The notes under the pieces: model-generated | Told to the model about the DNA's origin: nothing | What the model saw: the letters and a program-made list of their open reading frames with translations, nothing else | The model's database searches: none | In this document: positions 53,740 to 63,305 of the stretch, one piece after another | How the letters are laid out: each line of letters begins with the position of its first letter | How positions within the stretch are numbered: the stretch's first letter is position 1 | Made by a program: the position numbers and the translations under genes | Source: Pseudomonas sp. P8_241 | Lineage (GTDB): Bacteria > Pseudomonadota > Gammaproteobacteria > Pseudomonadales > Pseudomonadaceae | NCBI RefSeq assembly: GCF_034008315.1 | Contig: NZ_CP125377.1 | Span: 3,856,001-3,920,000 of the forward strand | DNA length: 64,000 bases | Direction: 5' to 3'

Positions 53740-55989
53740 ATGTCGCACCAGCTTGCCGCCCGTTTTCGATTTGCCTTGTGCCCTCTGGCGCTGGCCTTGC
53801 CCGCCGCCCTGCTGAGCCTCGCCCCCGCTGCCTACGCCGCTGACACCGAGGCCGAGAAAAAACCGGCCAAGGACGACGGCGTCCTGCAACTGGGCGCGAC
53901 CACCATTTCCGGCCAGGCACTGGGCGCTACCACCGAAGGCACCCGCTCCTACACCACCGGCTCGACGTCTTCGGCCACCGGCCTGCCCCTGTCGATTCGC
54001 GAGACGCCGCAATCGGTGACCGTCATTACTCGTCAGCAGATGGACGACCGCGGCGTGCAGAGCATTAGCGACGCGCTGCGCAACACACCTGGCATTTCGA
54101 CACAGAAGTACGACAGTGACCGCACCGAGTTTTCCGCCCGTGGATTTGCCATCACCAACTTCCAGTACGACGGCGTCAACATTCCCTACGACGGCGTGTA
54201 CGGTGAAAACCCGAACAATGGCGACGACGCATCCAGCCTGGATCGCATCGAAATCGTCAAGGGTGCGACCGGCCTCATGACCGGCTCGGGCGACCCGTCC
54301 GCCACCGTCAACCTGATCCGCAAGAAGCCGACCAAGGAGTTCAAGGCGTCCATCAGCGGCACCGTCGGCTCGTGGGATGCCTATCGCGGCGTCGGCGATA
54401 TTTCCGGTTCGCTGAACGAGACTGGCAGCGTGCGGGGCCGCTTCGTCGGTGCCTATTCGGACAAGAATTCCTACCAGGATCATTACAGCCAAAAGAAGGA
54501 CCTGTTCTACGGTGTGCTCGAAGCCGACCTGACGCCCGACACCCTGCTGACGTTCGGTATCGACAAGTCGAGCACGACGCCGCGAGGTTCGTCCTGGACC
54601 GGCAACCCGGTGTATTTCTCGGACGGTGGCCGTACCGATTTCTCCCGTCACTTCAACCCCGGTGCCGACTGGAGCCGACGCGATTTCGACGACATCACCT
54701 ATTTCGCGTCCCTGGAACAAGCCTTGGCCAACGACTGGAAATTCAAGGCCAGCCTCGACCAGAAAACCACCGATCACGACACGCGCCTGGCCTCGGCCAG
54801 CGGCGGCAACCCGGACCGCGCCACCGGTGAAGGCATGTTCCTGTACTGGGGGCGCTGGGAAGGCCATCGCGTGCAGAACACCGCCGACGTGAACGTCACC
54901 GGTCCATTCAGCCTCGGTGGTCGAGAGCACGAACTGGTGGCCGGGTTCATGGCGTCGCACTCACGCCAGACCGGCGCGACCTACGACACCAGCGCCTTCG
55001 AAATGGTCCCGGGCAGCATCTATGACTGGAACGGCGATCTGCCGGAACAGGACTTCCCGAAAAACGGCAAATACGAGCGCACCCAAAGCCAGAACGGCCT
55101 GTACCTGGCCACGCGCCTGCACGCGACCGACGACCTGTCGATCATCCTCGGCAGCCGCTTGAGCACGTTCAAGTACAACGAAGACTATTCGTATTATCCG
55201 GGTGCCGGGCTCGATGACACCCACGCCAGCTACAAGGAACATGGTGTGGTCACGCCTTACGCCGGTGTGGTCTATGACCTCGACGACACCTATTCGGTAT
55301 ACGCCAGCTACACCAGCATCTACCAGCCGCAAACCTACAAGGATGCTGCGGGTTCGACCCTGGCACCGGTCGAAGGCGACAGCTACGAGGCAGGGCTCAA
55401 AGCCGCCTACTTCGACGGTCGACTGAACGCCAGCCTGGCCTTCTTCCGCATCGAACAAGACAACGTCGCCGAATCGATCGGCACCAATGCGGTCACCAAC
55501 GAGGGCATCTACAAAGCCATCGACGGCGCGACCACCAAGGGCGTCGAGCTGGAACTGGCCGGTGAAGTGGCGGATGGCTGGAACGTGTCGGCCGGCTACA
55601 CCTACGCCCGCACCCGTGACGCTGAAGAACAACGGATCTATGGCTTCCCGTTGTCGACCACCAAACCGGAACACGTCGTCCGCACGTTCACCACCTACCG
55701 GCTGCCAGGCGCACTGGATCAGGTGACTGTCGGTGGCGGCATCAGTTGGCAGAGCGAGTTCTATGGCAAGATCTACAGCCCGACCGTGGGCGACTACACG
55801 CGGATCAAACAAGGTGGCTACACCCTCGTCGACCTGATGAGCCGCTACGAATACGACGAGCACTTGAGCTTCACCCTCAATGCCAACAACGTCTTCGACA
55901 AGCGTTACCTGACGGGTCTGGGCAACTTCGACACCACCTACTACGGCGAGCCACGCAACGTGATGCTGACCACCAAGTGGGATTTCTAA
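53740..55989 (+). CDS. TonB-dependent siderophore receptor without signalling domain, 749 aa
   Basis: An outer-membrane ferric-siderophore receptor, paralogous to the one at 42906. The signal peptide is about 1-34 (ends AAYAADT). The protein goes straight from a short linker into the plug (LGATTISGQ, RETPQSVTVITRQ, VKGATGLMTGSGDPSATVNLIRKKP), lacking the STN domain. The barrel ends in WDF. Shared segments such as SWTGNPVYFSDGGRTDFSRH line up with the first receptor along the whole length. Its promoter carries a strong Fur box and the shared block, so it should respond to iron and to FecI. Confidence 0.93.
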   Translation: MSHQLAARFRFALCPLALALPAALLSLAPAAYAADTEAEKKPAKDDGVLQLGATTISGQALGATTEGTRSYTTGSTSSATGLPLSIRETPQSVTVITRQQMDDRGVQSISDALRNTPGISTQKYDSDRTEFSARGFAITNFQYDGVNIPYDGVYGENPNNGDDASSLDRIEIVKGATGLMTGSGDPSATVNLIRKKPTKEFKASISGTVGSWDAYRGVGDISGSLNETGSVRGRFVGAYSDKNSYQDHYSQKKDLFYGVLEADLTPDTLLTFGIDKSSTTPRGSSWTGNPVYFSDGGRTDFSRHFNPGADWSRRDFDDITYFASLEQALANDWKFKASLDQKTTDHDTRLASASGGNPDRATGEGMFLYWGRWEGHRVQNTADVNVTGPFSLGGREHELVAGFMASHSRQTGATYDTSAFEMVPGSIYDWNGDLPEQDFPKNGKYERTQSQNGLYLATRLHATDDLSIILGSRLSTFKYNEDYSYYPGAGLDDTHASYKEHGVVTPYAGVVYDLDDTYSVYASYTSIYQPQTYKDAAGSTLAPVEGDSYEAGLKAAYFDGRLNASLAFFRIEQDNVAESIGTNAVTNEGIYKAIDGATTKGVELELAGEVADGWNVSAGYTYARTRDAEEQRIYGFPLSTTKPEHVVRTFTTYRLPGALDQVTVGGGISWQSEFYGKIYSPTVGDYTRIKQGGYTLVDLMSRYEYDEHLSFTLNANNVFDKRYLTGLGNFDTTYYGEPRNVMLTTKWDF

Positions 55990-56013
55990 GCTGAACGCCT
56001 AAACCAAAAAAAC

Positions 56014-56117
56014 CTGTAGGAGCGAGCTTGCTCGCGATGGACGTCAACGATAACGCGCTCTGTCTGAATGCACGCGCCGCGCTTGAGTTCTTCGCGAGCA
56101 GGCTCGTTCCTACAGGG
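56014..56117. repeat. REPIN, GAGCGAGCTTGCTCGCGATGG type
   Basis: The left arm ctgtaggagcgagcttgctc faces gagcaggctcgttcctacag on the right, with about 60 bases between. It lies in the convergent gap between the receptor gene and miaE. Confidence 0.85.
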
Positions 56118-56118
56118 G

Positions 56119-56727
56119 TTATGCGGCGGCGGGTATGCCGCTGTGGAAGCGGAACTCCACATCCGGCGATTCGATCAGTTCCTGCTCGGCGGCGCGAACC
56201 TTGTCGATCACCTGGGCGATGTCCTTCGCGTCCCCGTACTGGTAGGCCAGCTTCAGGTAACCCTGGAAATGTCTGGCCTCGCTCTTGAGCAGACCGAAAT
56301 AGAACTTGCCCAGCTCTTCATCCAGATGCGGCACCAGCGCCTCGAAACGCTCGCAACTGCGAGCCTCGATGAAAGCGCCGACCACCAGCGTGTCCACCAG
56401 CTTGACCGGCTCGTGGCTGCGCACCACCTTGCGCAGCCCCGAGGCGTAGCGTCCGGCGGACAACTGACGCAGTTCGATCTTGCGCCGTTTCATCAAACGC
56501 ATGACCTGTTCGTGGTGCACCAACTCTTCCCGGGCCAGGCGCGACATCATGTTGATCAGGTCGACGTGGGAGTGGTACTTGGCGATCAGGCTCAATGCCG
56601 TGCTGGCGGCTTTGAATTCGCAGTTCTTGTGATCGATCAACAGGGTTTCCTGATCGGCCAGCGCGGCTTGAACCCAGCCGTCGGGGGTGCGGCAGCCAAG
56701 GAACTCGTGAATTTCGGGAAGGATCAT
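56119..56727 (-). CDS. miaE: tRNA 2-methylthio-N6-isopentenyl adenosine hydroxylase, 202 aa
   Basis: A di-iron monooxygenase that hydroxylates the ms2i6A base at position 37 of tRNA. The four-helix ferritin-like core shows repeated E..H iron ligands: NCEFKAASTALSLIAKYH, then SRLAREELVHHEQVM, then FIEARSCERFE and LKSEARHF. The length and sequence are typical of MiaE. ATG 56727 gives MILPEIHEFLG; the frame also opens at a TTG 56751. It is divergent from the universal stress gene. Confidence 0.95.
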   Translation of the reverse strand: MILPEIHEFLGCRTPDGWVQAALADQETLLIDHKNCEFKAASTALSLIAKYHSHVDLINMMSRLAREELVHHEQVMRLMKRRKIELRQLSAGRYASGLRKVVRSHEPVKLVDTLVVGAFIEARSCERFEALVPHLDEELGKFYFGLLKSEARHFQGYLKLAYQYGDAKDIAQVIDKVRAAEQELIESPDVEFRFHSGIPAAA

Positions 56728-56804
56728 GGGGCTCACGGATAAAAGGTTCAAAACGAAGGGCGCCGATTATACCGGCCTGCCCGCAGACCACCAGACACCA
56801 ACTG

Positions 56805-56818
56805 TTGATATGCATCAA
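56805..56818 (+). promoter_or_regulatory. Perfect Anr (FNR-type) box upstream of the stress gene
   Basis: TTGATATGCATCAA is a perfect match to TTGAT-N4-ATCAA. Its centre is about 42 bases before the predicted start point of transcription, the class II activator position. Confidence 0.88.
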
Positions 56819-56841
56819 GTCCCCGAATGCCGGGCAACAAC

Positions 56842-56847
56842 TATAGT
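56842..56847 (+). promoter_or_regulatory. -10 element TATAGT for the stress gene
   Basis: TATAGT sits 23 bases after the Anr box, the usual spacing for a class II FNR-type promoter. Transcription would start near 56854, followed by an AGGAG ribosome site before ATG 56889. Confidence 0.75.
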
Positions 56848-56888
56848 TGTGCAACGCCGTGCGTTTTTAATTTCAGGAGATCCCGATC

Positions 56889-57752
56889 ATGCAAGCCATT
56901 CGCAGCATCCTGGTGGTCATCGAACCCCAGCACTCGGAAAGCCTGGCGCTCAAGCGAGCCAAATTGATTGCCGGCGTGACCCAGGCACATTTGCACCTGC
57001 TGGTCTGCGACCCCAAGCATGATCACAGCGCCATGCTCACTGTGCTCAAGGCTGGCTTGCTTGAAGATGGTTACAGCGTCACCACCGAGCAGGCCTGGAA
57101 TGACAGCCAGCATAAAACCATCGTCGATGTGCAGCAGGCCGAAGGCTGCGGGCTGGTGGTCAAGCAGCACTTCCCCGATAACCCCTTGAAAAAGGCCCTG
57201 CTCACGCCGGAAGACTGGAAACTGCTGCGCGAATGCCCGACGCCGGTACTGCTGGTGAAAACCGCGGGTTCGTGGAAAGACAAGGTGATCCTGGCAGCCG
57301 TGGATGTCGGCAACTCCGACCTTGAACACCGTCACCTGCACAACACCATCATCGATCATGGCTACGACATCGCCAGCCTCGCCAAGGCCCACCTGCACGT
57401 CATCAGCGCCCATCCGTCACCGATGCTGTCGGCCGCCGACCCGACGCTTCAACTGAGCGAAACCATCGCCGCGCGTTATCGCGAACAGTGCAAGGCGTTC
57501 CAGGCGGAATTCGACATCGACGATCAACACCTGCATATCGAGGAAGGCCCGGCGGATGTGCTGATTCCCTTCATGGTGCACAAGCTGCAGGCCGCCGTTA
57601 CCGTGATCGGCACCGTGGCGCGGTCCGGGTTGTCAGGGGCATTGATCGGCAATACGGCGGAAGTCGTGCTGGATAAGGTGGAGAGCGATGTGCTGGTGCT
57701 CAAGCCAGCGGAAGTGGCGGATCATCTTGATGAATTGATCGACAGGCATTGA
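56889..57752 (+). CDS. Tandem universal stress protein, 287 aa
   Basis: Two USP domains (about 3-130 and 140-280) form a UspE-like protein. The second carries the ATP-loop pattern G-2x-G-9x-G-N (GTVARSGLSGALIGNTAE). The first is more degenerate. AGGAG lies six bases before ATG 56889. A perfect Anr box and a -10 hexamer at class II spacing indicate induction at low oxygen. The homologue next to acnB in P. aeruginosa (PA1789, as I recall it) belongs to the anaerobic stress group. Confidence 0.93.
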   Translation: MQAIRSILVVIEPQHSESLALKRAKLIAGVTQAHLHLLVCDPKHDHSAMLTVLKAGLLEDGYSVTTEQAWNDSQHKTIVDVQQAEGCGLVVKQHFPDNPLKKALLTPEDWKLLRECPTPVLLVKTAGSWKDKVILAAVDVGNSDLEHRHLHNTIIDHGYDIASLAKAHLHVISAHPSPMLSAADPTLQLSETIAARYREQCKAFQAEFDIDDQHLHIEEGPADVLIPFMVHKLQAAVTVIGTVARSGLSGALIGNTAEVVLDKVESDVLVLKPAEVADHLDELIDRH

Positions 57753-57760
57753 AGCCAATA

Positions 57761-57829
57761 AAAAGATCGCAGCCTGCGGCAGCTCCTACACCGAATATCC
57801 GTAGGAGCTGCCGCAGGCTGCGATCTTTT
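57761..57829. repeat. REPIN, GTAGGAGCTGCCGCAGGCTGCGATC type
   Basis: Two facing arms: 57761-57789 (aaaagatcgcagcctgcggc, then agctcctac) and 57801-57829, with a loop of about 11 bases. It fills the convergent gap between the stress gene and DUF1289, and its last base is part of the DUF1289 stop codon. Confidence 0.92.
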
Positions 57830-58299
57830 CAACCGCCAAAGGCGTCTTTCAGAAACCCCGGCGCGATATAGCGCTGGTAATGGGCCTCGGACAGCAGGAA
57901 AAATTCCCGATCAATGGCATCGCGCAGTTCCGGCAGGTTCCAGTCGCGGAATTCCGGCAACAACACCATACCGTAGGCTTCCAGATTGTTGATGACCCGC
58001 GCGCCCCGGGCGATCAATTGATAAGCCCAGCAATATTCCGACTGATGGGGCACGAAGCGAATCTTGCGTTGTTCCAGCTGCATTCTGAGCAGCGCCGGGT
58101 CGAAAATTTCCACCTTGGCGGCCATCACCTGGGACAGTAGCTGCTCCAGACGCAGCCACACCGCGCGTTTTTCTTCTTCGTTGTAGCCGTTCCAGTGAAT
58201 CACTTCATGGTGGAACCGCTTGCAGCCACGGCACACCAGGTCACCGTAGACAGTGGAGCAAAGGCCGACGCAGGGCGTCTTGATGGTCTGATTGGGCAT
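57829..58299 (-). CDS. DUF1289 Cys-rich protein, 156 aa
   Basis: A conserved protein of unknown function. The N-terminal DUF1289 motif has CVGLC (about 10-14) and CRGCKRFHHEVIHWN (about 23-37), a Cys4-type zinc or iron site, and a C-terminal helical region with FRDWNLPELRDAIDREF. ATG 58299 gives MPNQTIKTPCVGLC; the frame is open upstream without support. Its TGA overlaps the end of the REPIN. The neighbouring order USP-DUF1289-acnB is the one I recall from P. aeruginosa. Confidence 0.88.
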   Translation of the reverse strand: MPNQTIKTPCVGLCSTVYGDLVCRGCKRFHHEVIHWNGYNEEEKRAVWLRLEQLLSQVMAAKVEIFDPALLRMQLEQRKIRFVPHQSEYCWAYQLIARGARVINNLEAYGMVLLPEFRDWNLPELRDAIDREFFLLSEAHYQRYIAPGFLKDAFGG

Positions 58300-58438
58300 A
58301 GGTAGGCAAAACGCGAAAAAGCAAAACAGGTCGGCATGGTAGCCCTTTGTCGAATATTCATCACCCCTCAAAGTTCGGGGCCAAAGCGCTCGGTGGCTCT
58401 TTGCCGACGGCCACCACCAAAGTCCAATAAACACTGAC

Positions 58439-58467
58439 TTACCTTTAATTTTTTTTTGCCGTAGAAT
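58439..58467 (+). promoter_or_regulatory. Possible acnB promoter
   Basis: TTACCT (58439-58444), a 17-base spacer and TAGAAT (58462-58467). A start near 58475 would leave a leader of about 280 bases. The -35 box is weak. Confidence 0.35.
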
Positions 58468-58498
58468 CAGCCTGCCTTTTTAGGCGCCAATGTCCGTT

Positions 58499-58638
58499 AG
58501 AAGCTGTTTTCAAAGCGTCACGAGCACAGTCGTTCCTTCAGAGCGGTGTTGGCGAGGGGTTTTTCCAGCGGGGAAAAGCCCAACGCCAACCCTCATCAGC
58601 TCCCGTTCTGCAGGCGTAAAACTTTGAAAGCAGCTTCT
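58499..58638 (+). ncRNA. Structured leader or MITE-like element before acnB
   Basis: AGAAGCTGTTTTCAAAG (58499-58515) can pair with CTTTGAAAGCAGCTTCT (58622-58638) over 17 bases with one G-U pair. Inside, a second hairpin pairs GTTGGCG (58549-58555) with CGCCAAC (58584-58590), with GGTTTTTCC/GGGAAAAGCC inside it. This is either a 5'-leader RNA structure, a processed small RNA, or a small mobile repeat with 17-bp terminal repeats; no target-site duplication is visible. Confidence 0.5.
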
Positions 58639-58758
58639 GTAAGGAATTGTCGGTAATTCTGGCTAAGTGGCTCACAACGCCATGCAGCGCATGAGTACGG
58701 CAATTTCGGGATGAGCGTCCCGGACACCCATTTGGGACCACTGATGAGGGTAATAACT

Positions 58759-61359
58759 GTGCTTGAAGCCTACCGCAAACATATCGAAGAGCGTGCAGCA
58801 CTGGGTATCGTTCCCCAGCCGCTTAACGCCGAACAAACTGCAGGCCTGGTCGAGCTGCTGAAAAATCCCCCGGCTGGCGAAGAAGCATTCCTCGTTGACC
58901 TGATCACCAATCGCGTTCCGCCAGGCGTGGACGAAGCAGCCTATGTAAAGGCCGGCTTCCTGTCCGCCATTGCCAAAGGCGAAGCCAACTCCCCCCTGAT
59001 CGACAAGAAGCGCGCTGTTGAACTGCTCGGCACCATGCAGGGCGGCTACAACATCGTGACTCTGGTTAACCTGCTGGACGACGCCGAACTGGCCCCAGTA
59101 GCTGCCGAAGAGCTCAAGCACACCCTGCTGATGTTCGATGCCTTCCACGACGTGGCTGAAAAAGCCAAGAACGGCAACGTTCACGCTAAAGGCGTCCTGC
59201 AATCCTGGGCTGACGGCGAATGGTTCGTGAAGCGCCCGACCCTGGCCGACAAGATCAGCCTGCGTGTGTTCAAGGTTACCGGCGAAACCAACACCGACGA
59301 CCTGTCCCCTGCTCCTGATGCCTGGTCCCGTCCAGACATCCCGCTGCACGCCCTGGCCATGCTGAAAATGGCCCGTGACGGCATCGTGCCGGACGAGCAA
59401 GGCGTCACCGGTCCGATGAAGCAGATCGAAGAAATGCGCAACGCCGGCTTCCCGATCGCCTACGTGGGCGACGTGGTCGGTACCGGTTCTTCGCGTAAAT
59501 CGGCCACCAACTCCGTACTGTGGTTCTTCGGCGACGACGTTCCTTACGTGCCGAACAAGCGTGCCGGCGGTTTCTGCTTCGGCAACAAGATCGCACCGAT
59601 TTTCTACAACACCATGGAAGACGCCGGCGCACTGCCGATCGAATTCGATGTGTCCGGCATGAACATGGGCGACGTGATCGACCTGTACCCGCATGCTGGC
59701 AAAGTCTGCAAGCACGGCTCCGACGAAGTCCTGACCACCTTCGAAATGAAGACCCCGGTCCTGTTGGACGAAGTACGTGCTGGCGGCCGTATCCCGCTGA
59801 TCATCGGCCGTGGCCTGACCGAGAAGGCGCGTGCCGAGCTGGGCCTGCCACCTTCGGACCTGTTCAAGAAGCCAGAAGCTCCTGTTGAAAGCACCAAGGG
59901 TTTCACCCTGGCGCAGAAAATGGTCGGCAAGGCTTGCGGCGTGACCGGCGTTCGTCCGGGCACCTACTGCGAACCGAAGATGACCACCGTGGGTTCCCAG
60001 GACACCACCGGTCCTATGACCCGTGACGAACTGAAAGACCTGGCGTGCCTGGGCTTCTCGACCGATCTGGTGATGCAGTCCTTCTGCCACACCGCGGCTT
60101 ACCCTAAGCCGATCGACGTGAACACCCACCACACCCTGCCTGACTTCATCATGACCCGCGGCGGCGTTTCCCTGCGTCCGGGCGACGGCATCATCCACTC
60201 GTGGCTGAACCGCATGCTGCTGCCGGACACCGTCGGCACCGGTGGTGACTCCCACACCCGTTTCCCGATCGGCATCTCGTTCCCGGCCGGCTCCGGTCTG
60301 GTTGCGTTCGCCGCAGCTACTGGCGTCATGCCGCTGGACATGCCTGAGTCGGTTCTGGTTCGCTTCAAAGGCGAGCTGCAACCAGGCGTCACCCTGCGTG
60401 ACCTGGTTCACGCCATTCCTTACTACGCGATCCAGGCTGGCCTGCTGACCGTAGAGAAGAAAGGCAAGAAAAACGCCTTCTCCGGTCGCATCCTGGAGAT
60501 CGAAGGTCTGCCTAAGCTGACCGTAGAGCAAGCGTTCGAACTGTCCGACGCCTCGGCTGAACGTTCGGCTGCCGGTTGCACCATCCAGTTGTCCAAAGAG
60601 TCGATTGCCGAATACCTGCAGTCCAACATCACCCTGCTGCGCTGGATGATCGGCGAAGGCTACGGCGATGCTCGTACTCTGGAACGTCGCGCTCAAGCAA
60701 TGGAAGCCTGGCTGGCCAACCCTGAGCTGATGGTAGCGGACAAAGACGCTGAATACGCTGAAATCATCGAGATCGACCTGGCCGACATCAAAGAGCCTGT
60801 GCTCTGCGCGCCGAACGACCCGGACGATGCTCGCCTGCTCTCCAGCGTTGCTGGCGAGAAGATCGACGAAGTGTTCATCGGTTCGTGCATGACCAACATC
60901 GGTCACTTCCGCGCTGCCGGTAAGTTGCTGGAACAGGTCAAGGGTCAGCTGCCAACCCGTCTGTGGCTGTCGCCGCCGACCAAGATGGACGCTCACCAGC
61001 TGACCGAAGAAGGCTACTACGGCATCTACGGCAAGGCCGGCGCTCGCATGGAAATGCCAGGTTGCTCGCTGTGCATGGGTAACCAGGCACGTGTAGAAGC
61101 CAACTCCACCGTGGTGTCGACTTCGACCCGTAACTTCCCGAACCGTCTGGGTGACGGCGCGAACGTCTACCTGGCTTCGGCCGAGCTGGCGTCCGTGGCT
61201 TCCATCCTGGGTCGCCTGCCGACCGTCGAGGAGTACATGGAATACGCTGGCAAGATCGACAGCATGGCGGCCGATATCTACCGCTACCTGTCCTTCGACC
61301 AGATCGCCGAGTTCCGTGAAGCTGCTGCGAACGCCAACATCCCGGTCGTTCAAGCCTAA
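58759..61359 (+). CDS. acnB: Bifunctional aconitate hydratase 2 / 2-methylisocitrate dehydratase, 866 aa
   Basis: Converts citrate to isocitrate through cis-aconitate in the citric acid cycle and acts in the methylcitrate cycle. The N-terminal HEAT-like domain (about 1-160) is followed by the swivel and three catalytic domains. The [4Fe-4S] cysteines are in SCMTNIGHF (about 714) and CSLCMGNQ (about 773-776), and the active-site GSSRKSATN segment is near 240. I chose GTG 58759 (giving [15 protein letters not shown]) with GAGG nine bases upstream; ATG 58744 or 58711 would add residues not found in the family. Confidence 0.96.
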   Translation: MLEAYRKHIEERAALGIVPQPLNAEQTAGLVELLKNPPAGEEAFLVDLITNRVPPGVDEAAYVKAGFLSAIAKGEANSPLIDKKRAVELLGTMQGGYNIVTLVNLLDDAELAPVAAEELKHTLLMFDAFHDVAEKAKNGNVHAKGVLQSWADGEWFVKRPTLADKISLRVFKVTGETNTDDLSPAPDAWSRPDIPLHALAMLKMARDGIVPDEQGVTGPMKQIEEMRNAGFPIAYVGDVVGTGSSRKSATNSVLWFFGDDVPYVPNKRAGGFCFGNKIAPIFYNTMEDAGALPIEFDVSGMNMGDVIDLYPHAGKVCKHGSDEVLTTFEMKTPVLLDEVRAGGRIPLIIGRGLTEKARAELGLPPSDLFKKPEAPVESTKGFTLAQKMVGKACGVTGVRPGTYCEPKMTTVGSQDTTGPMTRDELKDLACLGFSTDLVMQSFCHTAAYPKPIDVNTHHTLPDFIMTRGGVSLRPGDGIIHSWLNRMLLPDTVGTGGDSHTRFPIGISFPAGSGLVAFAAATGVMPLDMPESVLVRFKGELQPGVTLRDLVHAIPYYAIQAGLLTVEKKGKKNAFSGRILEIEGLPKLTVEQAFELSDASAERSAAGCTIQLSKESIAEYLQSNITLLRWMIGEGYGDARTLERRAQAMEAWLANPELMVADKDAEYAEIIEIDLADIKEPVLCAPNDPDDARLLSSVAGEKIDEVFIGSCMTNIGHFRAAGKLLEQVKGQLPTRLWLSPPTKMDAHQLTEEGYYGIYGKAGARMEMPGCSLCMGNQARVEANSTVVSTSTRNFPNRLGDGANVYLASAELASVASILGRLPTVEEYMEYAGKIDSMAADIYRYLSFDQIAEFREAAANANIPVVQA

Positions 61360-61377
61360 CGTAGCAACGCAATGAAA

Positions 61378-61411
61378 AACGCCGCCCATCGTGAGATGAG
61401 CGGCGTTTTTT
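61378..61411 (+). terminator. Rho-independent terminator after acnB
   Basis: Stem AACGCCG (61378-61384) with CGGCGTT (61400-61406) and an inner CATC/GATG pair, followed by a T run (to 61411). Confidence 0.88.
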
Positions 61412-61447
61412 TATGCCTGAAAATTCGCCAGTGAAGTGAGCGCTTTT

Positions 61448-61568
61448 TGTGGCGAGGGGGCTTGCCCCCGTTCGGCTGCGTAGCAGTCGTAAATTCGGTA
61501 AACACTGTTTAGTCATGAAAATACTGGGGCCGCTGCGCGACCCAACGGGGGCAAGCCCCCTCGCCACA
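61448..61568. repeat. REPIN, TGTGGCGAGGGGGCTTGCCCCC type
   Basis: Left arm tgtggcgagggggcttgccc from 61448, right arm gggcaagccccctcgccaca to 61568. It lies in the convergent gap between acnB and the SulP gene and is a different repeat family from the GTAGGAGC types. Confidence 0.9.
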
Positions 61569-61584
61569 CAAACCCTCCCACCGA

Positions 61585-63237
61585 TTATGTGTTCCTTTTG
61601 AGCGCTTGCTGCACCGCTCCATCCACACTCAACCCACTCAGCACCGCCCCGTTTGCCTCCACCTCCGGCAACGCTGCCAACACTGACTGCGCTTGATCCT
61701 TAAGCCGCGCCAGCATCAACCGCTTGCCTTCCTGATGTACCCGCTCAAAAAACTCCTGCAATGCCTCGATGCTGGTGCCATCCAGGTCGGGGGACTCCTC
61801 AAGGCTGAGAATGACCGTATGAATCGGCGTTGGCGAATGCCGGATCAAGCGCAAGGCCCCACCAAGAATCCGCTCGACATTGGCAAAGAACAACGCTTCT
61901 CCCGGCCGCACAATCAATACGCCAGGCACTGTTCGCGCCGTCGGATGGCGTTGCACGTCGACAAAATCGTGACCGCCATCAATGCGCCCGAGTATCTGGA
62001 TATCCGCCGCCGACAGCTGCTTGAGCATCAGCAACACACTGATCGCCACCGCCACCAGCAAGCCGTCCAGCACTCCGAGCATCAGGACCGCACCCACAGC
62101 GCAGATCACCAACAAACGGTCACGGCGCCAAATGAAATAACGTCCCAATGGTTGCAGGCTCAAGCCACGGCCCAGCGCATGAATGACGATAGCCGCCAAA
62201 ATCGGTTCGGGCGTCAGCGCGATGTAAGGCAGCACCGTCAACACGATCACCAATACAACGAACGCCGCCACGAGGCCTGCCAGGCGCGAAGTTGCACCGG
62301 CGGCTTCATTTGCCGATGTTGCCGAATAGCCTGCCCCCGCCGGCATCCCGTGGAACAGGCCAGACAGCAGATTGGACGCGCCGAGGACCAGCAAATCACG
62401 GTTCGACTTGACGCGATCACCATGCTTTAACGCATAGGAGCTGATCGAACCATAAGACTCCGCGTACAGGATCATCACCATGGCGAACGCCAATTCTCCC
62501 AATCGCAACCAGTCGGAAAACGGCAGCACCGGCAGTCTTGGCACCTCAAGGCCCAGGTCGATCACGCCGATCAGCTTTACGCCGTAGGCCGGCAGCTCCA
62601 GCCACTGGCCCGCCGCAATGCCAATCACCACCACCAACAATCCGCCCGGCAAACGCCGAAGCCGCCCAAACAGCCACAACAAAGCCAATGCCACTGCGCC
62701 GACAGACGCAGCCACCCAATTCCATTGCGGCAATTGTTCAAGCAACTGCGGCAGAAACCGCACCAGATTGGCATAGCTCAGATGCACCCCGACCACGCTG
62801 GCGACCTGTTTGAGAATGATGGTCAGAGCCAGACCAAAGGCAAACCCGCGCAACACCGGCTTGGCAATAAACGACGTCACGCTGCCGAGCTTGAACAGCC
62901 CGGCCAGCAAAAAGAAAAGGCCGGTCATCAGCACCAGTCCGATAGCCAGCGTCGAGCGAAGCGCAGGGTCGCCATTGGCCAACGTCGCAGTGGCCGCCGC
63001 GAGCACCGCAGCGGACGACGAAGTCGCCGAGACAATCGCAAAACGGCTGGTGCCGAGCAGGCCATAACACAGCAACCCGGCAAACAAGGCGATCACCCCG
63101 GCCTGAGGCGCCAGTGCGGCGATGCTTGAATAAGCCACCGCTTCGGGCAACAACAGGCCGGCAATCGACAACCCGGCCAGCAGGTCCTGCCAACGATTGG
63201 GTCGCTCGGTGGAATGGGAAGTTGAAGCGCTGGCCAA
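61585..63237 (-). CDS. SulP-family anion permease, 550 aa
   Basis: An inner-membrane transporter of sulfate or bicarbonate type. The transport domain has about 12-14 helices (about 20-410) with the SulP motif PEAVAYSSIAALAPQAGV (about 31-48). The C-terminal STAS domain (about 435-540) has SLEESPDLDGTSIEALQEF. The frame is open to a GTG at 63291, but a rho-independent terminator lies there, so I chose TTG 63237, eight bases after a GGAG ribosome site. The ion cannot be chosen from sequence. Confidence 0.9.
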   Translation of the reverse strand: MASASTSHSTERPNRWQDLLAGLSIAGLLLPEAVAYSSIAALAPQAGVIALFAGLLCYGLLGTSRFAIVSATSSSAAVLAAATATLANGDPALRSTLAIGLVLMTGLFFLLAGLFKLGSVTSFIAKPVLRGFAFGLALTIILKQVASVVGVHLSYANLVRFLPQLLEQLPQWNWVAASVGAVALALLWLFGRLRRLPGGLLVVVIGIAAGQWLELPAYGVKLIGVIDLGLEVPRLPVLPFSDWLRLGELAFAMVMILYAESYGSISSYALKHGDRVKSNRDLLVLGASNLLSGLFHGMPAGAGYSATSANEAAGATSRLAGLVAAFVVLVIVLTVLPYIALTPEPILAAIVIHALGRGLSLQPLGRYFIWRRDRLLVICAVGAVLMLGVLDGLLVAVAISVLLMLKQLSAADIQILGRIDGGHDFVDVQRHPTARTVPGVLIVRPGEALFFANVERILGGALRLIRHSPTPIHTVILSLEESPDLDGTSIEALQEFFERVHQEGKRLMLARLKDQAQSVLAALPEVEANGAVLSGLSVDGAVQQALKRNT

Positions 63238-63254
63238 TCCGGTGTCTCCAGGCG

Positions 63255-63287
63255 AAAAAAAACCGCTGCACGTATCACGTGCAGCGG
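63255..63287 (-). terminator. Rho-independent terminator between the serine transporter and SulP genes
   Basis: On the minus strand the perfect stem CCGCTGCACGT-gat-ACGTGCAGCGG (63287-63263) is followed by T8 (A-tract 63255-63262). It should stop transcripts of the upstream transporter gene before SulP. Confidence 0.93.
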
Positions 63288-63305
63288 CCACTGTAGCTGA
63301 AAATC

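Larger units (their letters stand above)
58300..58758. other. Intergenic leader region before acnB
   Basis: Between DUF1289 and acnB there are 459 bases without a convincing gene. They hold a possible promoter (58439-58467), a 140-bp element closed by a long inverted repeat (58499-58638), a further short stem GAATT...AATTC (58644-58659), and the last 100 bases of the acnB leader. Confidence 0.7.

Noticed and set aside
58672..61389. A 905-codon open frame antisense to acnB
   Set aside because: It mirrors acnB in a high-GC genome and its composition (many His, Gln, Val, Gly) is that of a shadow frame.
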